In this document: piece after piece, positions 5,965-7,766 of the stretch
How positions within the stretch are numbered: the stretch's first letter is position 1
Layout: each line of letters starts with the position of its first letter
Made by a program: the position numbers and the translations under genes
The notes under the pieces: generated by a model
What the model was told of the DNA's origin: nothing
What the model saw: only the letters and a program-made list of their open reading frames with translations
Database searches by the model: none
Origin: Ferruginibacter sp.
GTDB taxonomy: Bacteria > Bacteroidota > Bacteroidia > Chitinophagales > Chitinophagaceae
DNA: 7,766 bases
NCBI GenBank assembly: GCA_018057635.1
Contig: JAGPDJ010000097.1
Span: forward strand, 1-7,766
Reading direction: 5' to 3'

Positions 5965-7372
5965 ATATAGCCGAACCAAAAAAGAGGTAAGCCAGTATAA
6001 CAGAAGTAATGATACCAACTAAGTCGGCCAATAACATGGCTCCAACTGCATATCGTGTATTCTTAACAGATACTGCACCAAAATATACTGCTATCACATA
6101 AAAAGTTGTATCAGATGAACCCTGCAGGATACATGACAAACGCCCTGCAAAAGAATCGGCACCATAGGTCTTCATGGTATCCACCATCATACCCCTTGCT
6201 CCGCCGCCACTGAATGGCTTAATAAGTGCTGTAGGAAGGCCATCTACAAACCTTGTGTCGGTACCCAGAGCGCCAAACATAGCTTTCATGCCATTGATAA
6301 TCACGTCGAATGTTCCGCTGGTGCGCAGCAGGCTGATTGCTACGAGCATGCCTACCAGGTAAGGAATAATGCGAACAGCTGTTTCAAATCCACCTTTTGC
6401 ACCATCAATAAATGAATCAAAAATGGCAGTTTTTTTATATATAGCGCCGGCAATGATAAGTAAAAAGATGAGCAGTATCAATCCATTACTCAAAGAGCCA
6501 GAGAATGATTGAACTTCTTCCTGGCTTAGTCTTGTTATATAAAGGATAAGCATAGCAATGATTGCTGAAATCCCCAATATCCATCCAAGGATAACCGGTT
6601 GAATGATATTTATTTTTTGTTTGAAAGATACGATCAGCATTGCTGCTATTGTAGCTACAAAAGTTGCAATCATGCAGGGAACAAAAATATCCATCGGGTT
6701 TGCAGCTTTTGTTGAAGCCCTCAAAGCTATTATACTCACTGGTATCAATGTTAATCCCGAAGCATGCAGGCAAAGGAACATGATCTGTGCATTGGATGCT
6801 GTTGCTTTATCTGGATTGATCTCCTGCAAGCTTTCCATAGCCTTGATGCCAAATGGAGTTGCGGCATTATCAAGTCCCAATAAATTAGCAGAAAAATTCA
6901 TCATCATGTGCCCCATTGAAGGATGCCCTTTGGGAATATCGGGAAATATTTTGGAAAAGAATGGTCCGATTATACGCGATAAAAACCTGATACCTCCTGC
7001 TCTTTCAGCAATACTCATAAAACCCATGAATAAGGCCATGATCCCAATCAGGCCTATACAAAGATTTACAGCTGTTTTACAAGTTTCAATCACTCCATCT
7101 GATGATTGCAGCCTGAAAACCATAATACCGCCATCACTATTCCTTGTCATCTTCTCATTTCCTGAAACAAATACTTTATTCGTATCTAAATTCCGCAGAA
7201 TTTCCTTTTGAACGATTGAAGTATCTGTATTCCTGATCCGGATTGTATCTCCAACTTTACCGGTAACCATGGTACTGAAAATACTTTTGCTGTCATCTCT
7301 CACAAATAATTTAAAAGAGCCAACCAATATGGCAATTATGATAAAAGCAGACCAGATACGACTTAAAGCCAT
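5963..7372 (-). CDS. Fused SpmA-SpmB nucleoside-recognition (Gate) domain membrane protein
   Basis: This is a 469-residue multi-pass inner-membrane protein joining two proteins that are separate in Bacillus (SpmA about 196 aa, SpmB about 178 aa). The SpmA half covers about 1-255: a first membrane segment (7-24), an extra hydrophilic stretch (25-98), then segments from about 99 on, with the signature NFSANLLGLDNAATPFG (159-175). A linker with membrane segments (about 257-311) leads to the SpmB half, with FIDGAKGGFETAVRIIPYLV (321-340), ALIKPFSGGGARGMM (382-396) and GSSDTTFYVIAVYFGAV (418-434). Both halves carry the Gate domain (PF07670). In Bacillus, SpmA and SpmB help dehydrate the spore core; Bacteroidetes do not sporulate, so the role here is probably transport-related but unknown. 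The ATG at 7372 is the only good start. It is convergent with the serine hydrolase and divergent from ychF. Confidence 0.92.
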   Translation of the reverse strand: MALSRIWSAFIIIAILVGSFKLFVRDDSKSIFSTMVTGKVGDTIRIRNTDTSIVQKEILRNLDTNKVFVSGNEKMTRNSDGGIMVFRLQSSDGVIETCKTAVNLCIGLIGIMALFMGFMSIAERAGGIRFLSRIIGPFFSKIFPDIPKGHPSMGHMMMNFSANLLGLDNAATPFGIKAMESLQEINPDKATASNAQIMFLCLHASGLTLIPVSIIALRASTKAANPMDIFVPCMIATFVATIAAMLIVSFKQKINIIQPVILGWILGISAIIAMLILYITRLSQEEVQSFSGSLSNGLILLIFLLIIAGAIYKKTAIFDSFIDGAKGGFETAVRIIPYLVGMLVAISLLRTSGTFDVIINGMKAMFGALGTDTRFVDGLPTALIKPFSGGGARGMMVDTMKTYGADSFAGRLSCILQGSSDTTFYVIAVYFGAVSVKNTRYAVGAMLLADLVGIITSVILAYLFFGSAI

Positions 7373-7380
7373 GTAGAAAA

Positions 7381-7411
7381 GGTTTAAAGGTTAATTTGGT
7401 TTAAAGGTTTA
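7381..7411. repeat. Direct repeat of GGTTTAAAGGTT upstream of spmAB
   Basis: GGTTTAAAGGTT occurs at 7381-7392 and again at 7398-7409, a 17-bp period. Within it GTTTA (or GTTAA) falls at 7382, 7390, 7399 and 7407, so nearly every 8 bp. It lies 9 bp from the spmAB start codon, inside the probable leader or promoter of that gene. The rest of the 7373-7503 stretch shows no gene and no convincing minus-strand promoter box. Confidence 0.7.
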
Positions 7412-7503
7412 ATATCGTTCGGCTCTGATACAATAAATCACCTATGGAATTAAGTTTTGAAATTACTGTTTTATAATGAATTCCAATATATCTATTCAAA
7501 CCT

Positions 7504-7511
7504 TACCTTTG
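7504..7511 (+). promoter_or_regulatory. Candidate -7 promoter box for ychF
   Basis: TACCTTTG matches the Bacteroidetes -7 consensus TAnnTTTG exactly and is followed by CA, as often seen in this group. Only a weak TTCC lies near the -33 position (7481-7484). Initiation near 7518 would give a leader of about 120 nt containing the long hairpin. Confidence 0.5.
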
Positions 7512-7530
7512 CACCTCGAAATTAGAAAAG

Positions 7531-7631
7531 GTTTACTTGTTTATTAGTTTATTTGTTTATTAGTTTATTAAGTTATATAAAAATTAAACAACATTAAACC
7601 ATTAAACAAATAAACTAATAAACCAATAAAC
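7531..7631 (+). repeat. Long inverted repeat made of 8-bp-spaced GTTTA/TAAAC motifs, in the ychF leader
   Basis: The left arm 7531-7567 and right arm 7595-7631 are each 37 nt and complementary at 33 positions. They include a perfect 21-bp block (7539-7559 with 7603-7623). The left arm carries GTTTA at 7531, 7539, 7547, 7555 and 7563; the right arm carries TAAAC at 7595, 7603, 7611, 7619 and 7627. TTGTTTATTAGTTTAT is an exact 16-bp tandem duplication (7537-7552, 7553-7568). The loop is 27 nt. The base of the stem ends 8 nt before the ychF ATG. Confidence 0.85.
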
Positions 7632-7639
7632 AAACTATA

Positions 7640-7766
7640 ATGGCATTACAAGCAGGCATCGTAGGGTTACCGAATGTAGGGAAATCAACTCTTTTTAACG
7701 CAGTAAGCAACAGCGCAAAAGCACAGGCAAGCAATTACAGGTTTTGCACTATTGAACCAAATGTTG
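7640..7766 (+). CDS. ychF: Redox-regulated ATPase/GTPase YchF (OLA1 family), N-terminal fragment
   Basis: The first 42 codons are present and the gene runs off the right edge. The start [20 protein letters not shown] is the standard YchF N-terminus. GLPNVGKS (residues 9-16) is the P-loop (G1), and FCTIEPNV (35-42) is the family's switch-I-adjacent signature. YchF is a universally conserved OBG-like P-loop NTPase that prefers ATP and binds ribosomes. Residue 34 is Arg, where most members I know have Pro (NYPFCTIEPN or NFPFCTIEPN). The start codon has no Shine-Dalgarno sequence and sits 8 nt after the long leader inverted repeat. It is divergent from spmAB. Confidence 0.95.
   Translation, partial: MALQAGIVGLPNVGKSTLFNAVSNSAKAQASNYRFCTIEPNV

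Noticed and set aside
6486..6773. A 95-codon minus-strand frame inside spmAB in another frame
   Set aside because: It overlaps the conserved SpmA region on the same strand and has no recognisable domain; I see no sign of a frameshift in spmAB.
6603..7211. A 202-codon open frame on the plus strand opposite spmAB
   Set aside because: It is fully antisense to a well-recognised membrane protein gene; its product is a low-complexity hydrophobic shadow with no known motif.
7446..7484. GGAATT ... AATTCC inverted pair between spmAB and ychF
   Set aside because: The arms are only six bases with a loop of more than 20 nt; not a credible structure.
7497..7505. Minus-strand TAAGGTTTG as a possible -7 box for spmAB
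   Set aside because: The spacer between TA and TTTG is three bases rather than two and it lies about 125 bp from the start codon, overlapping the better plus-strand box for ychF.

Overview
The window looks like a piece of Bacteroidetes (Bacteroidota) chromosome, most likely a Chitinophagaceae-type organism. The DNA is AT-rich. Start codons lack Shine-Dalgarno sequences. Three genes have good matches to the Bacteroidetes -7 promoter box TAnnTTTG a short way upstream (ndh-like, serA, ychF). The gene content is housekeeping and metabolic. I see no mobile element, CRISPR array, tRNA or rRNA.

Layout: (1) 1-737, minus strand, the N-terminal part of a NahK-like sugar/aminoglycoside phosphotransferase cut by the left edge. 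(2) 771-1280, plus, a small helical-repeat (HEAT-like) protein of unknown role. (3) 1281-1997 and 2010-3299, minus, a probable two-gene operon of a type II NADH dehydrogenase followed 12 bp later by a DUF2071/YqjF-family protein; a promoter and a striking dyad lie upstream of it. (4) 3408-4646, minus, serA (3-phosphoglycerate dehydrogenase with ACT domain), divergent from (5) 4701-5945, plus, a lipoprotein serine hydrolase of the beta-lactamase class C family. (6) 5963-7372, minus, a fused SpmA-SpmB membrane protein. (7) A 267-bp divergent intergenic region with periodic GTTTA repeats and a very long hairpin. (8) 7640-7766, plus, the first 42 codons of ychF.

The genes do not form one pathway. 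SerA opens serine biosynthesis and keeps the residues of the serine feedback site. NDH-2 feeds electrons from NADH to the quinone pool. The serine hydrolase is predicted to be anchored in the cell envelope, and SpmAB sits in the inner membrane. Packing is tight: two convergent pairs end 0 bp and 17 bp apart, and two divergent pairs start 33 bp and 54 bp apart.

I found no obviously new multi-gene system. The most unusual sequence is non-coding: a 37-nt-arm inverted repeat (33 of 37 positions complementary) built from GTTTA/TAAAC motifs at 8-bp spacing, lying directly before the ychF start codon, with related GTTTA repeats before spmAB on the other side of the same region. Second is a perfect 9-bp dyad placed over the ndh promoter spacer.
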